DNA from: CAYNWK01 sp964400875
Lineage (GTDB): Bacteria > Chloroflexota > Anaerolineae > Anaerolineales > UBA4823
DNA: 42,371 nt
Assembly: GCA_964400875.1 (NCBI GenBank)
Contig: CAYNWK010000017.1
Span: 1-42,371, forward strand
Direction of reading: 5' to 3'
Position 1 is the stretch's first letter, and each line of letters opens with the position of its first letter. The notes below the pieces were generated by a model. That model worked only from the letters and a program-made list of their open reading frames with translations. It had not been told where the DNA came from and searched no databases. Of this stretch, positions 17,727 through 25,820 are shown in pieces. Position numbers and translations under genes: made by a program.

Positions 17727-19313
17727 TCACTCTTTTCTGCCCAGCAAGCCTTGCGGCATTGCCAGCAAGATAATCACCATCAGCAAAACCGTAGAGGCCG
17801 GCACCAGGGGAGGCGTCGGCTTGAATGGTTCCTCCAGGAAGGGCAGGGGAATGCCGATCTGGCCGTATTTGATGATGAACTGCTGGAGCAGCCCCACGAT
17901 CAGCGCCCCCAAAGCAGAGCCCGGGAAGCTGGTCAGCCCCCCGATAGCCAGGGCGATCAGCGCGGTCAGCAGCAAGTTAGCCCCCATCAGGTCCGACAAG
18001 CCGGTGGCTGGCGCCGAGAGCACGCCCCCCAGGGCGGCCAAGCCGGCGCCTAAGGCGAAGACCAGGGTGAACACCCTGCGTACGTTGATGCCGAGCGCCT
18101 CGACCATGTCGCTGTCCTGCACGCCGGCGCGGATCGTCATTCCCAGGCGGGTGTAGCGCAGCAGCGCCCAGACGACGATCAGGACGACCAGCCCCCCAAG
18201 GATGAGGAAAATTTCGTTGTAGACCCGGATGCGGGTGGCTTCTCCGGCGATGTCGACCAGGATGATGGAGCAGCGGTGCTCCAGCCAGGCGCTGAAGGTT
18301 GTCGCCGGGCAGCCTTCTCCGGATCCCTCGAACAGCAGCGGTCTGGGCATGGTGAATCCGGACCGCCCCCAGATGGCGCGCACGAACTCGGTACCAATGA
18401 CGCCCAAACCCAGGGTTAACATCAGCTGGTAAATCGGGCGTGAATAGAGCGGCCGGATCAGGGTGGCCTCCATTAACCCACCCAGGGCAGCACCGGAAAG
18501 GACCGCAACGAGGACTGCAATGAGGAATAGCCAGTTCGTGGAGAGCGTGAACAAGAATCCCGTGATCGGATCGTTGAAAACGATGAGAACGATCCCGAGG
18601 GCCAGCAGCGCCAGCGCAGCCAGGATCGAACGGGGCGAGATGAATTTTCCCCTGGCGCGCTGCGCTTTGCGCCGGTTGGAGCTGAACCCGGCTGCGCTCA
18701 ACGCGACCAGCCCCCCGATCAGCAGCAGGCCCAGGACGGCGGCTGTGGCTGAAATACCGCTAAATCGCGCCGGTTGGACGAGGGAGCTGACCTTCCCATT
18801 GGTGAAACCCAGGGTCCAGCTGACTGGGCTGTCGTTGTAGACTTCCGCGTCCCAGATGGCGATCGGGTATCTGGGCAGGATATAAACGGCCAGTAAAGCT
18901 GCCAGTCCAAGCCCGAGCCAGGGCCACAGGCGCGCGATCCTTCCCGAGAGGTTGAGCCTGCCGATCAGGTTTTCCCACAGCGGCATAATCATAAATCCGG
19001 CCACGAGCAGCGCTGCGATCGGCAGCAGGTCGACAAACGTGTCGGGACGCACGAAAGTGCTCCATCCGATGTAAGCGCCGATCATGAACAGCGTGCCGTG
19101 CGCCAGGTTAAGCACGTCCATCAGACCGAAGATCAGCGAAAGTCCGGAGGCCACCAGAAAAGTCACCGCGCCGACCGAGAGCCCTCGCAATGTCGTGATC
19201 ACCCAGTCCTGGGTGCTCATCCCCTGCACCGCCAGGATATAAAAGAACGCCAGGACGGAAAAAGTGATGATCAATTTGAGGTTATTGCGGATCGATTCCC
19301 TCAATCTATCCAT
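17727..19313 (-). CDS. livH: HAAT ABC transporter permease, LivH-like, unusually long (528 aa)
   Basis: An inner-membrane permease whose start and end match LivH (GLSLIFGLMDVLNLAHGT, residues 57-74; RPLYSRPIYQLMLTLGLG, 287-304; ALGINVRRVFTLVFALGAGL; ALIALAIGGLTSFPGSALGA). A typical LivH has about 290-310 residues. Here roughly 150 extra residues (about 105-260) with several more hydrophobic segments and a hydrophilic stretch (SSNRRKAQRARGKF) lie between the first conserved block and the second. A further exported loop with two Cys (EGCPATTFSAWLEHRCS) follows the second block. The start is backed by GAGGAG six nt before the ATG. It lies 40 nt after livF, and the reading frame is intact throughout. 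Confidence 0.9.
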   Translation of the reverse strand: MDRLRESIRNNLKLIITFSVLAFFYILAVQGMSTQDWVITTLRGLSVGAVTFLVASGLSLIFGLMDVLNLAHGTLFMIGAYIGWSTFVRPDTFVDLLPIAALLVAGFMIMPLWENLIGRLNLSGRIARLWPWLGLGLAALLAVYILPRYPIAIWDAEVYNDSPVSWTLGFTNGKVSSLVQPARFSGISATAAVLGLLLIGGLVALSAAGFSSNRRKAQRARGKFISPRSILAALALLALGIVLIVFNDPITGFLFTLSTNWLFLIAVLVAVLSGAALGGLMEATLIRPLYSRPIYQLMLTLGLGVIGTEFVRAIWGRSGFTMPRPLLFEGSGEGCPATTFSAWLEHRCSIILVDIAGEATRIRVYNEIFLILGGLVVLIVVWALLRYTRLGMTIRAGVQDSDMVEALGINVRRVFTLVFALGAGLAALGGVLSAPATGLSDLMGANLLLTALIALAIGGLTSFPGSALGALIVGLLQQFIIKYGQIGIPLPFLEEPFKPTPPLVPASTVLLMVIILLAMPQGLLGRKE

Positions 19314-19353
19314 GCTTGGCTCCTCGACAGAGAATGGATGCGTGGATGGCGGT

Positions 19354-20058
19354 TCAGGCTGCCCCGAGATAACGGTGGATGGTAGCTTTATCTTTCACTA
19401 ATTCGGGCATGTTCCCATATTGGACGGATTGACCTTCTTCAATAATCACGTATTCTTCGGCTAGCTGGCTGGCGACCAGGAAGTTCTGCTCGACTAACAG
19501 GATGGTGGTTTCAGCCGACAGCTGCCGGATTGCCTCAATCATCTGTTCGATGATCACCGGCGCCAGGCCTTCGCTGGGTTCGTCGATCAGCAAGAGCTGG
19601 TTGTCAGGGACCAGCGCCCGCGCCACGGCCAGCATCTGCTGTTGCCCGCCGGATAAATGTGTGCCGGGGAGATGGATCAGGCGTTTCAAGTCAGGAAACA
19701 GATCGAAGATCAGCGCTTCCTTGCGCTTAAGATCGTCGGGTTTTCTTTCCGCCAGCTTTAAATTTTCTTCAACGCTCAGGTCGCGAAATATGGCGCGGTG
19801 TTCGGGCACGAAGCCGATCCCCATCGAGGCGATCTCGTAGCTGCGCCGGCCCTGGATCTCGTCGCCGTCGAAGATCACCTGTCCCACCCGCGGGGGAGTC
19901 AACCCGATGATCGATTTCAGCGTGGTCGTCTTCCCGGCGCCGTTCCGCCCCAATAATGCGCAGATGCTGCCTTTTTTGACCCGCAAAGTGACGCCTTGCA
20001 GGATATGGAACTGGCCGATGTAAGTATGGATATCCCTGACCTCGAGTAAATCGCTCAT
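19354..20058 (-). CDS. livF: HAAT ABC transporter ATP-binding protein, LivF-like
   Basis: A 234-aa cytoplasmic ATPase, one of the two nucleotide-binding subunits of the HAAT importer. Walker A GRNGAGKTTT, signature LSGGQQQMLAVARAL and Walker B LLLIDEPSEGL are intact. The PSEGLAP sequence after Walker B is typical of LivF rather than LivG. A GTG directly precedes the ATG at 20058; the ATG is chosen because it fits the MSDLLEVRDI family start. It begins 14 nt after livG ends. Confidence 0.94.
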   Translation of the reverse strand: MSDLLEVRDIHTYIGQFHILQGVTLRVKKGSICALLGRNGAGKTTTLKSIIGLTPPRVGQVIFDGDEIQGRRSYEIASMGIGFVPEHRAIFRDLSVEENLKLAERKPDDLKRKEALIFDLFPDLKRLIHLPGTHLSGGQQQMLAVARALVPDNQLLLIDEPSEGLAPVIIEQMIEAIRQLSAETTILLVEQNFLVASQLAEEYVIIEEGQSVQYGNMPELVKDKATIHRYLGAA

Positions 20059-20072
20059 CACCCTCGCCCTCG

Positions 20073-20897
20073 TCAGCCGGTAAATTGATCCATCGACCCG
20101 TAGAGCCCGCCTAGGTAAGCCTCCTGCACCGCCTCATTGGCTGCGATCTCGGCCGGGGTGCCCTCCGCCAGAACCTGCCCCTGGTGCATGACGGTGATGA
20201 AATCGGAAATGTTCATGACGACGTTCATATTGTGTTCGACCAGCATGACCGTCTTGTTGCCGCGCGATTGGATCTGTTGAATGAGCTTCATCAGTTCGGG
20301 CACCTGTTCGGCCGCCATCCCTGCGGTTGGCTCGTCGAGCAAGAGCAGCGTCGGATCGGGCGCCAGGATTATGGCCAGCTCCAACTTGCGCTGATCGCCG
20401 TGGGGCAAAGTCCTGGCGATCGACAGCCCCCTATCCTGGAGCCCTACCAGCCGGATCACCTCCCAGGCTCGCTCTTCATAACGAGAGAATTTGCGCGCGT
20501 CGGCCAGGAATTGGAAATTACCCTTGCCGAGCGCCTGGCTGGCCAGGCGTACATTTTCAAGGACAGTCAGGTTAGGAAAGATATTGGTGATTTGGAAAGA
20601 GCGGCCGATGCCCAGGTGGGCAGTTCGATGCAGCGGCAGCCTGGTCGTATCGCGCCCCTTGTAGAAGACCTGCCCGCTGGTGGGTTCGATATTCCCGCTC
20701 AGCATATTGAAGAAGGTGGTTTTGCCAGCCCCATTCGGGCCGATGATGGAATGCAGGGAATTCTCTTTGACCTTTATGCTCACATTGGCGACTGCCACCA
20801 AAGCGCCGAATTCTTTGCGCAGTTTGTTCGTCTCTAAGAGGATAGTCGCCTGATCGTCGAGAATGGTTTTTTCTTCAGTGAGCCTGGTGTCATCCAT
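20073..20897 (-). CDS. livG: HAAT ABC transporter ATP-binding protein, LivG-like
   Basis: A 274-aa ATPase subunit partnering LivF. Walker A GPNGAGKTTFFNML, a signature in the form LPHGDQRKLELA and Walker B LLLLDEPTAGM are seen. The extended insert between Walker A and the signature is typical of LivG. The frame stays open to 21086, but residues before MDDTRLTEEK look non-coding and the hairpin at 21095-21131 lies just upstream, so the ATG at 20897 is preferred; its ribosome binding site is weak (GGAACTGAACCT). The roughly 20-residue tail ahead of the ABC domain is slightly longer than usual. Confidence 0.92.
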   Translation of the reverse strand: MDDTRLTEEKTILDDQATILLETNKLRKEFGALVAVANVSIKVKENSLHSIIGPNGAGKTTFFNMLSGNIEPTSGQVFYKGRDTTRLPLHRTAHLGIGRSFQITNIFPNLTVLENVRLASQALGKGNFQFLADARKFSRYEERAWEVIRLVGLQDRGLSIARTLPHGDQRKLELAIILAPDPTLLLLDEPTAGMAAEQVPELMKLIQQIQSRGNKTVMLVEHNMNVVMNISDFITVMHQGQVLAEGTPAEIAANEAVQEAYLGGLYGSMDQFTG

Positions 20898-21094
20898 AGG
20901 TTCAGTTCCAACGAACGCCGGCGGCGCGGTTTTCTCGTGTGATCTCTTGTCGAACAACCCCGGGAGCACCCGCGGTGTCGCCCCGTAGTTTACCATTTCC
21001 CCCTTGATTGCGCAGCCAGGCCTCGTTCGTTTGATCGAGGCAGAGGCATCCCTTGCTGGCCGCCCCCTGACTAACGAAGTGCACATAGCTCGGA

Positions 21095-21131
21095 GGGCTA
21101 TTATGCGGAGGTAAACTCTGCATAATAGCCC
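21095..21131 (-). terminator. Hairpin between the binding-protein gene and livG
   Basis: The 16-nt arms 21095-21110 and 21116-21131 pair at 15 of 16 positions around a 5-nt loop (core GGGCTATTATGC). It lies 50 nt after the lipoprotein stop and about 200 nt before livG. There is no U-tract on the - strand, so it may act as a leaky terminator or a processing and stability stem, which would let the binding protein be made in excess of the other subunits. Confidence 0.7.
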
Positions 21132-21180
21132 ATCCGTTTACGATAGAGGGAGTCTCTCCCAACCGGACGTTTTGTCAGGC

Positions 21181-22611
21181 TTATTCGCCGCTCAAGCTCC
21201 CGATCGCCAGGTCTCCGCAGCGATCTTGCATATCCTCAGGCAGTAGGCAGGGCGGTTCGGGCCTGGTGGTGGTAACCAGGTCGAACATCGCGAAGTCAGG
21301 AGCCGAAAGGTCTGTCAGCGTGACGATGTACATATCCTGGATGGCAACGTGGTCCTCTGGCCGAATGGAGATGGTGCCCTTGGGGCCCTCGAATTCGAGC
21401 CCTTCCATCGCTTGCAGCAGCGCATCAGAGCTGACGTCGCCGCCGGTTTCATTGAGGGCAGCCAGGATCATCAGGGCGGCGTTCATGCCATCGGCGTCGA
21501 ACAGATCGGGCGGCACGCCGGCTTCCTCCATGACTTTCTCCACCAGGTAATCGTTGATCGCATTATCCGGTGCAGTGTAGTGATAGAGAATTCCGCTGGT
21601 TTGGCCGACCATTTTATCCGCTACCGGGCTGAAGACGGCCACCATGGTGGCGTTGTCGAAGTAAGAAGCGCCCATGCCCAGATTGTCCAGAATCCCCAGA
21701 TCGGCAGCCGTCTGGAACATCGGGACGAATCCGGCGCCGGCCCAGGTGACGATCCAGGCATCCGCGCCTGAATCCAGGATCTGCTCCATGTAGGAGGTGA
21801 AATCGGTGGTATCCAACGGCGCGAAAATGTCGTCGGCGACGAATTCACCGCCATAGAAAGTGCAGGCGTCGCGTGCTGATTGGGCCCCGCCGTAGCCGAA
21901 GCTGTAGTCCGGGGCGATCTGCACGAAGGTGCTGTATTCCGTGGTCAGATACTGGCACAGGTTGATGAAGTCCTGGTAGTTCTCCCGGCTGGTGCGGAAG
22001 GTGTACTCGTTGAAGTTCACGCCGGTGATGTCGTTGGCAGCCGCCGGAGCGACGATCAGCGGGATCTGGTTCTCGGCAGCGATCTCCTGGAGCGTGGCGG
22101 TGCTGCCCGAGCTGACCGTGCCGACCAGCATATCGACCTGGTCAACCTCGATCAATTCGCGGGCCAGGGTGGCGGTGGTCTCCGCGTCGCCTTGGTCGTC
22201 GCGCACCAGCACATCGATCTCACAATCGCCGTATTGATACGTGTTGTCGCCGAGGGCCTCATCCGCGCCGTATTCCATCCCAATCCGGAAGCCGCGCTCC
22301 ATCATCACGCCGTAGACCGCCAGACCTCCGGTGAGGTCGGTGATCAGGCCGACCTGGACGGGCTCCTCACAGGTGACGTCGGCCATGGCGGGTTCTGCGG
22401 TGGGCTCTTCCATGGCTTCGGTGGGTTCTGCCATCGCCTCGGTGGGTTCTGCCATCGCCTCGGTGGGTTCTGCCATCACTTCGGTGGGCTCTGCCATTGC
22501 CTCGGTAGGCTGAGGCGCTTCCGTCGGCTCGGCCGTCGCGGCCGGCTGACAGGCGCTGAGGACCAGCACGGCGATGAGCAGGATCAGGGTCAATCCTCGA
22601 AATTTCTTCAT
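21181..22611 (-). CDS. livK: HAAT ABC transporter substrate-binding lipoprotein, LivK-like
   Basis: A 476-aa lipoprotein. The signal ends in a lipobox (VLVLSAC, Cys at residue 21), followed by a PTEAMAE-repeat linker (about 25-75) and then a periplasmic-binding type I domain (about 78-476) starting VQVGLITDLTGGLAVYG. It captures the ligand outside the membrane and delivers it to the LivHM-like channel. The ligand-pocket residues are not diagnostic by eye. GGAGGAG stands five nt before the ATG. The adjacent acyl-CoA ligase and hydrolase suggest an organic acid or its ester or amide rather than leucine, isoleucine or valine; this is inference from context. Confidence 0.92.
   Translation of the reverse strand: MKKFRGLTLILLIAVLVLSACQPAATAEPTEAPQPTEAMAEPTEVMAEPTEAMAEPTEAMAEPTEAMEEPTAEPAMADVTCEEPVQVGLITDLTGGLAVYGVMMERGFRIGMEYGADEALGDNTYQYGDCEIDVLVRDDQGDAETTATLARELIEVDQVDMLVGTVSSGSTATLQEIAAENQIPLIVAPAAANDITGVNFNEYTFRTSRENYQDFINLCQYLTTEYSTFVQIAPDYSFGYGGAQSARDACTFYGGEFVADDIFAPLDTTDFTSYMEQILDSGADAWIVTWAGAGFVPMFQTAADLGILDNLGMGASYFDNATMVAVFSPVADKMVGQTSGILYHYTAPDNAINDYLVEKVMEEAGVPPDLFDADGMNAALMILAALNETGGDVSSDALLQAMEGLEFEGPKGTISIRPEDHVAIQDMYIVTLTDLSAPDFAMFDLVTTTRPEPPCLLPEDMQDRCGDLAIGSLSGE
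22399..22503. repeat. Five 21-bp tandem repeats encoding the PTEAMAE linker
   Basis: The units start at 22399, 22420, 22441, 22462 and 22483 (+ strand GGTGGGTTCTGCCATCGCCT type) and differ at one to five positions. They stay in frame and encode seven-residue steps of the lipoprotein linker. Such arrays can change copy number by slippage without breaking the frame. Confidence 0.88.
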
Positions 22612-22853
22612 GGTAACTCCTCCTCGAACTTGAGTTTTGTGGGACTCACGCAGCCGGGGTTATAAGCTCCCCAGGTACTGCATGACTCCTGAAAGGTTAA
22701 CGAGCTGGTGTGTGCGAGTGTCTCCGCTCACGCTGCGGATGCTCACCGTTCCTTATTTTGACGATCACCTCCTTTTAGGGCAGTTCCCCTGGGGGTAAAT
22801 CCCTTCTGATTGCGTATTAATTCACGCTTCTCGGCGGTACTGCTGGTTCGCGT
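22612..22853 (-). promoter_or_regulatory. Leader region of the transporter cluster with an extended Shine-Dalgarno match
   Basis: The 242 nt between the hydrolase stop and the lipoprotein start hold no long gene. On the - strand they contain AAAGGAGGTGATC (22775-22763), a 13-nt match to the complement of the 16S rRNA 3' end, with no ATG, GTG or TTG at the usual distance downstream. There are also small GC stems (CCGC-N7-GCGG) and a seven-codon ORF behind AGGAG (ATG at about 22683). No consensus promoter was identified, so the region may be an internal leader in a long transcript or hold a separate promoter. Confidence 0.4.
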
Positions 22854-23921
22854 TCAGTCGGCTGCGCCTCGCAGATGGCGGTGAAAGGCACGGTCGAACG
22901 CCTCGGGCTTCTCGATAAACGGCACGTGCCCGGCGTCCTCGATCACCACCTCGGTGTAGCTGCCCCCGGCCGCGGCGTACTTTTCCAGCACGGCGCGCGT
23001 CTGGCCCACCATCGGCTGGGGCGGGTACTCTTCATCGCCCGGCCAGCCCGGCAGCAGGCCCAGTTTGCCCAGGTAGCCGGGATCGGAGGCCGCCGTGTCG
23101 GAGACCACCAGGTCGTGGCTCCCGCGCACCCACAGTACCCGCGTTTTGGGTTCGCTGTTGATCAGCTCCTCCACGGCGGTCAGGTATTTGGGCGAGGTTG
23201 CGTTGCTGGCGCCCCATTTTCCCGGGGCCATGTGCGGCCAATGCGGCGATTGGACCGAGTCGCCGGGGACATCGCGCTCGCCAATGTGGGTGGAATTCAT
23301 CGCCGCGACCAGCTCGTCCTCGCGCGGCGGGATGAAGGGCGGCTTGACCAGCAAGGCCCGCAGCGCTGCCCGCGGAGAGAACTGGCTCTCGGTGGTCATA
23401 TCGTTTGCCTTGAGGCGCCTGATCAGCTCGGGGTTGGCCAGCCCGCCCCCCGACCCCGCAAAGTCTGGGTTGGTGGGGGTTCCCTCCAGGTCGCGGGTGG
23501 CCCCGAAGCCGTAAGGAGAGCCCGGGTCGGCCAGCGTGGCGCTGAGGAAGATCTCCGGGTGGTCGCTCATCAGCCGCCAGACCACCATGCCGCCCAGGGA
23601 ATTGCCCACGATGTGGGCCCGCTCGATGCCCAGGTGAGCGAGCAAGGCGGCGGCGTCGTCGGCCAGGTCGCCCATGCCGCGGGTGGCGTCGATCTTGGCC
23701 TCGGGGTCGACCTCGCCGAAACCGCGCTGGTCCGGGGCCAGGCCGCGGTAGCCGGGCGGCAGAGCCGCCAGGGTCCCCTCCCACCAGGTCGCCGAGGAGG
23801 TGTTGCCATGCAAAAAGAGCACTGCCTCGCCGCCCTCCGGGCCATAGGTAAGCACGCGGGTGGTCAGGCGATCGGTGGTGATGGTCTGCGGGGTAATCCC
23901 CTGCATGGTTGGGACGCTCAT
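22854..23921 (-). CDS. Alpha/beta hydrolase
   Basis: A 355-aa soluble alpha/beta hydrolase. The oxyanion region is VLFLHGNTSS (residues 34-43), the nucleophile is S108 in VGNSLGG, the acid is probably the Asp of VRGSHDLVV, and the His is H332 in DAGHVPFIEKP. The roughly 110-residue cap inserted after the nucleophile is longer than in small esterases. It could be an esterase, a C-C bond hydrolase of ring-cleavage type or an epoxide hydrolase-like enzyme; sequence alone does not decide. GGAGG stands five nt before the ATG. It lies 19 nt downstream of the acyl-CoA ligase, so they are very likely co-transcribed. Confidence 0.9.
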   Translation of the reverse strand: MSVPTMQGITPQTITTDRLTTRVLTYGPEGGEAVLFLHGNTSSATWWEGTLAALPPGYRGLAPDQRGFGEVDPEAKIDATRGMGDLADDAAALLAHLGIERAHIVGNSLGGMVVWRLMSDHPEIFLSATLADPGSPYGFGATRDLEGTPTNPDFAGSGGGLANPELIRRLKANDMTTESQFSPRAALRALLVKPPFIPPREDELVAAMNSTHIGERDVPGDSVQSPHWPHMAPGKWGASNATSPKYLTAVEELINSEPKTRVLWVRGSHDLVVSDTAASDPGYLGKLGLLPGWPGDEEYPPQPMVGQTRAVLEKYAAAGGSYTEVVIEDAGHVPFIEKPEAFDRAFHRHLRGAAD

Positions 23922-23940
23922 AAGAACCTCCGGAATGCGT

Positions 23941-25476
23941 TCAATCGGAGAGATAGCTCTCGCGCAGCTTGGCCTTTTCGACTTTGCCGTAAGCGGAATA
24001 GGGCAGCTCGTCGGCGAAGACCACGGTTTTGGGCACCTTGTAGCGCGCCAGTTTGCCCTCGCAAAAAGCTTTGAGCTGCTCTTCAGCGGCCTGCCCCCCG
24101 TCCTCCAGGACGACGACCATCAGGCCGACCTCGCCCCACTTCTCGTCGGGCTGGCCGATCAGGGCCGCATCGCGGACGGCGGGATGCTCGCGGAAGACGG
24201 CTTCCACCTCGGCGGCGTAGATGTTCTCGCCGCCGCTCTTGATCATATCCTTATAACGCCCGTCGATGTAATAAAAACCGTCCTCGTCGCGGTGGGCCAT
24301 ATCGCCGGTGTGGAACCAGCCGTCCACCAGCGCCTTCGCGGTGGCCTCGGGGTTGCGCCAGTAGCCGGTGCACACGTGCGGTCCGGCGATCAGCAGCTCG
24401 CCGGCTTCGCCAACGGGGGCTTCGACCCCGGTCTGCGGGTCAACGATGCGCATCCGGCTGTGGAAGATCGGCTTGCCCACCGAGCCCGATTTGGGGACAG
24501 AATCCTCGTCAGTCATGCTGAAACAATTGGGGCCTACTTCGGTCAGGCCGTAGCCCTGGCGGAAGATGATCTGCTTCTGCTCGCGCCAGCGCTGCATGAG
24601 CGGCACCGGGCAGGGCGCGCCGCCGCTGATGAAGAAATGCACGTGGCTGAAATCGGCCTGCTCGAAATAAGGCGAGTCCATCCACATCTGGAAAAGCGTG
24701 GGCACCCCCAGGATCACGGTGCAGCGCTCTTCCAGGATCCACCTCAAAGAGTCCGCCGGATCGAAATCGCGCGCCAGGATGATGCGCCCGCCAAGGTAGA
24801 GCAGCGGGGTCAGGAAAGCGAACAGACCGCCGGCGTGGTACAGCGGTGTATACACCGGGGAGATATCGTGCTCGGTCAGCCCCCAGCTGATCGCCGTGTT
24901 GATGCAGTTGAACAGGATCTGGCGGTGCGGCAGGATAGCGCCCTTGGGATAGCCGGTCGTCCCGGAGGTGTACAGGATGCAGTAAGGCGACTCGCCGTCC
25001 AGGTCGGGGCGTTCAGGCTCGGCCGTTGAGGCGTTTTCCAGCTCCGCTTCGTAATTGCGCGCCCCCTCAATCTCGGCGCCGCGCAAGGATATGTAGTGCT
25101 CGACCTGGATCTCGGGCCTCATTTCCGCCAGCGTGGCGGCGAACTCCGGCTCGCAGATCAGCGCTTTGGGTCCCAGGTCTTTGACCATGTAAACCAGCTC
25201 ACGCGCGGTCAGCCGCCAGTTGAAGGGCGCGAAGATCGCCCCGATCTTGGCCAACCCGTAGAACAGATCGAGATAGGCGATGCTGTTCTTGGCGATCACG
25301 GAAACCCGGTCGCCCGCTTGTACGCCGAGCGCATCGTGCATGAAGTTGGCCAGGCGGACGGCGCGGTGGTTCAGCTCGGCGTAAGTGAAGCGGCGGCCGG
25401 TCTCGATCTCCACCAGGGCGAGGCGGTTGGGGGTCAGCTCAGCGCGCTTGCTCAGTAAATCTGCAGCATGCAGCAT
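23941..25476 (-). CDS. AMP-dependent acyl-CoA ligase (synthetase)
   Basis: A 511-aa cytoplasmic enzyme of the ANL superfamily that activates a carboxylic acid through an acyl-AMP to the CoA thioester. Core motifs are YTSGTTGYPKG (A3, residues 169-179), GYGLTEVGPN (A5), the A7/A8 region HTGDMAHRDEDGFYYIDGR with YKDMIKSGGENIYAAEVE, and the C-terminal Lys in YSAYGKVEKAKL. The length and DMIKSGGENIYP-like motif place it with fatty-acid/aromatic-acid CoA ligases; the chain length is not predictable here. It heads the cluster that continues into the hydrolase and HAAT transporter. A long perfect hairpin lies 28 nt upstream of its start, inside the presumed leader. Confidence 0.93.
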   Translation of the reverse strand: MLHAADLLSKRAELTPNRLALVEIETGRRFTYAELNHRAVRLANFMHDALGVQAGDRVSVIAKNSIAYLDLFYGLAKIGAIFAPFNWRLTARELVYMVKDLGPKALICEPEFAATLAEMRPEIQVEHYISLRGAEIEGARNYEAELENASTAEPERPDLDGESPYCILYTSGTTGYPKGAILPHRQILFNCINTAISWGLTEHDISPVYTPLYHAGGLFAFLTPLLYLGGRIILARDFDPADSLRWILEERCTVILGVPTLFQMWMDSPYFEQADFSHVHFFISGGAPCPVPLMQRWREQKQIIFRQGYGLTEVGPNCFSMTDEDSVPKSGSVGKPIFHSRMRIVDPQTGVEAPVGEAGELLIAGPHVCTGYWRNPEATAKALVDGWFHTGDMAHRDEDGFYYIDGRYKDMIKSGGENIYAAEVEAVFREHPAVRDAALIGQPDEKWGEVGLMVVVLEDGGQAAEEQLKAFCEGKLARYKVPKTVVFADELPYSAYGKVEKAKLRESYLSD

Positions 25477-25503
25477 GCTCCCTCGTCTCCATCTGCTTTA
25501 ACT

Positions 25504-25542
25504 GGGGGGATTTGGTCGGGCAATGCCCGACCAAATCCCCCC
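25504..25542. repeat. Perfect 18-bp GC-rich hairpin in the divergent intergenic region
   Basis: 25504-25521 is the exact reverse complement of 25525-25542 with a 3-nt loop. On the + strand it is followed by CTTTTGATT, which looks like an intrinsic terminator, yet no + strand gene ends here. On the - strand it would fall in the 5' leader of the acyl-CoA ligase (28 nt before its ATG). It may be an attenuator, an operator or an antisense terminator. It lies in the 344-nt gap between the ligase (-) and the FG-GAP gene (+). Confidence 0.8.
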
Positions 25543-25640
25543 CTTTTGATTAGCTCATTCTAGCAAAGGGTTGTTTCACTGGTGTTACAAAGCGAGCCCT
25601 GTGCGCCGCGAATGGGCAGGCTTTTTGGCGAAAAATATCG

Positions 25641-25669
25641 TTGAGGGCAATATCCATGATTTTTATCAT
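25641..25669 (+). promoter_or_regulatory. Candidate promoter for the FG-GAP/GT2/UbiA unit
   Basis: TTGAGG (25641-25646) and TATCAT (25664-25669) are 17 nt apart in the most A/T-rich stretch of the gap, leaving a leader of about 145 nt before the ATG at 25821. Confidence 0.4.
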
Positions 25670-25677
25670 AATGGTAT

Positions 25678-25820
25678 GATTATTGGGTTAGCCGCGCGCT
25701 TCTTCTCCCAAAAGCCCTGCAAGATATCGCAGGGAGCCCGCAGGTGCAGAAGAGTCCAGCTAGGCGACTAGAACCGGACAACCCTCACCGAGGACGCCAA
25801 TTTGAACCCGGAGGTGAAAC
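25678..25820 (+). promoter_or_regulatory. Long, apparently structured 5' leader of the FG-GAP gene
   Basis: Three small stems can be drawn. The first is CCCTGC/GCAGGG (25715-25734). The second is a two-part stem of GTCC and CTAG pairing around a GCGA tetraloop (about 25754-25779). The third is CCTC/GAGG close to 25786. The order of stems, a GNRA-type loop and the strong GGAGGTGAAAC ribosome binding site at the end would suit a regulatory leader. It matches no riboswitch consensus I can recognise, and small stems in GC-rich DNA are common. Confidence 0.3.

Noticed and set aside
20898..21086. N-terminal extension of livG up to 21086
   Set aside because: The residues are not ABC-like and the extension starts next to a hairpin; the ATG at 20897 gives a normal length.
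22660..22683. Leader peptide of seven codons (MQYLGSL) regulating the transporter
   Set aside because: It has an AGGAG before the ATG but contains no run of regulatory codons and no paired terminator/antiterminator; probably chance.
25678..25820. A cyclic-di-GMP or other known riboswitch before the FG-GAP gene
   Set aside because: The conserved core bases of the classes I know are not present; only generic stems are seen.
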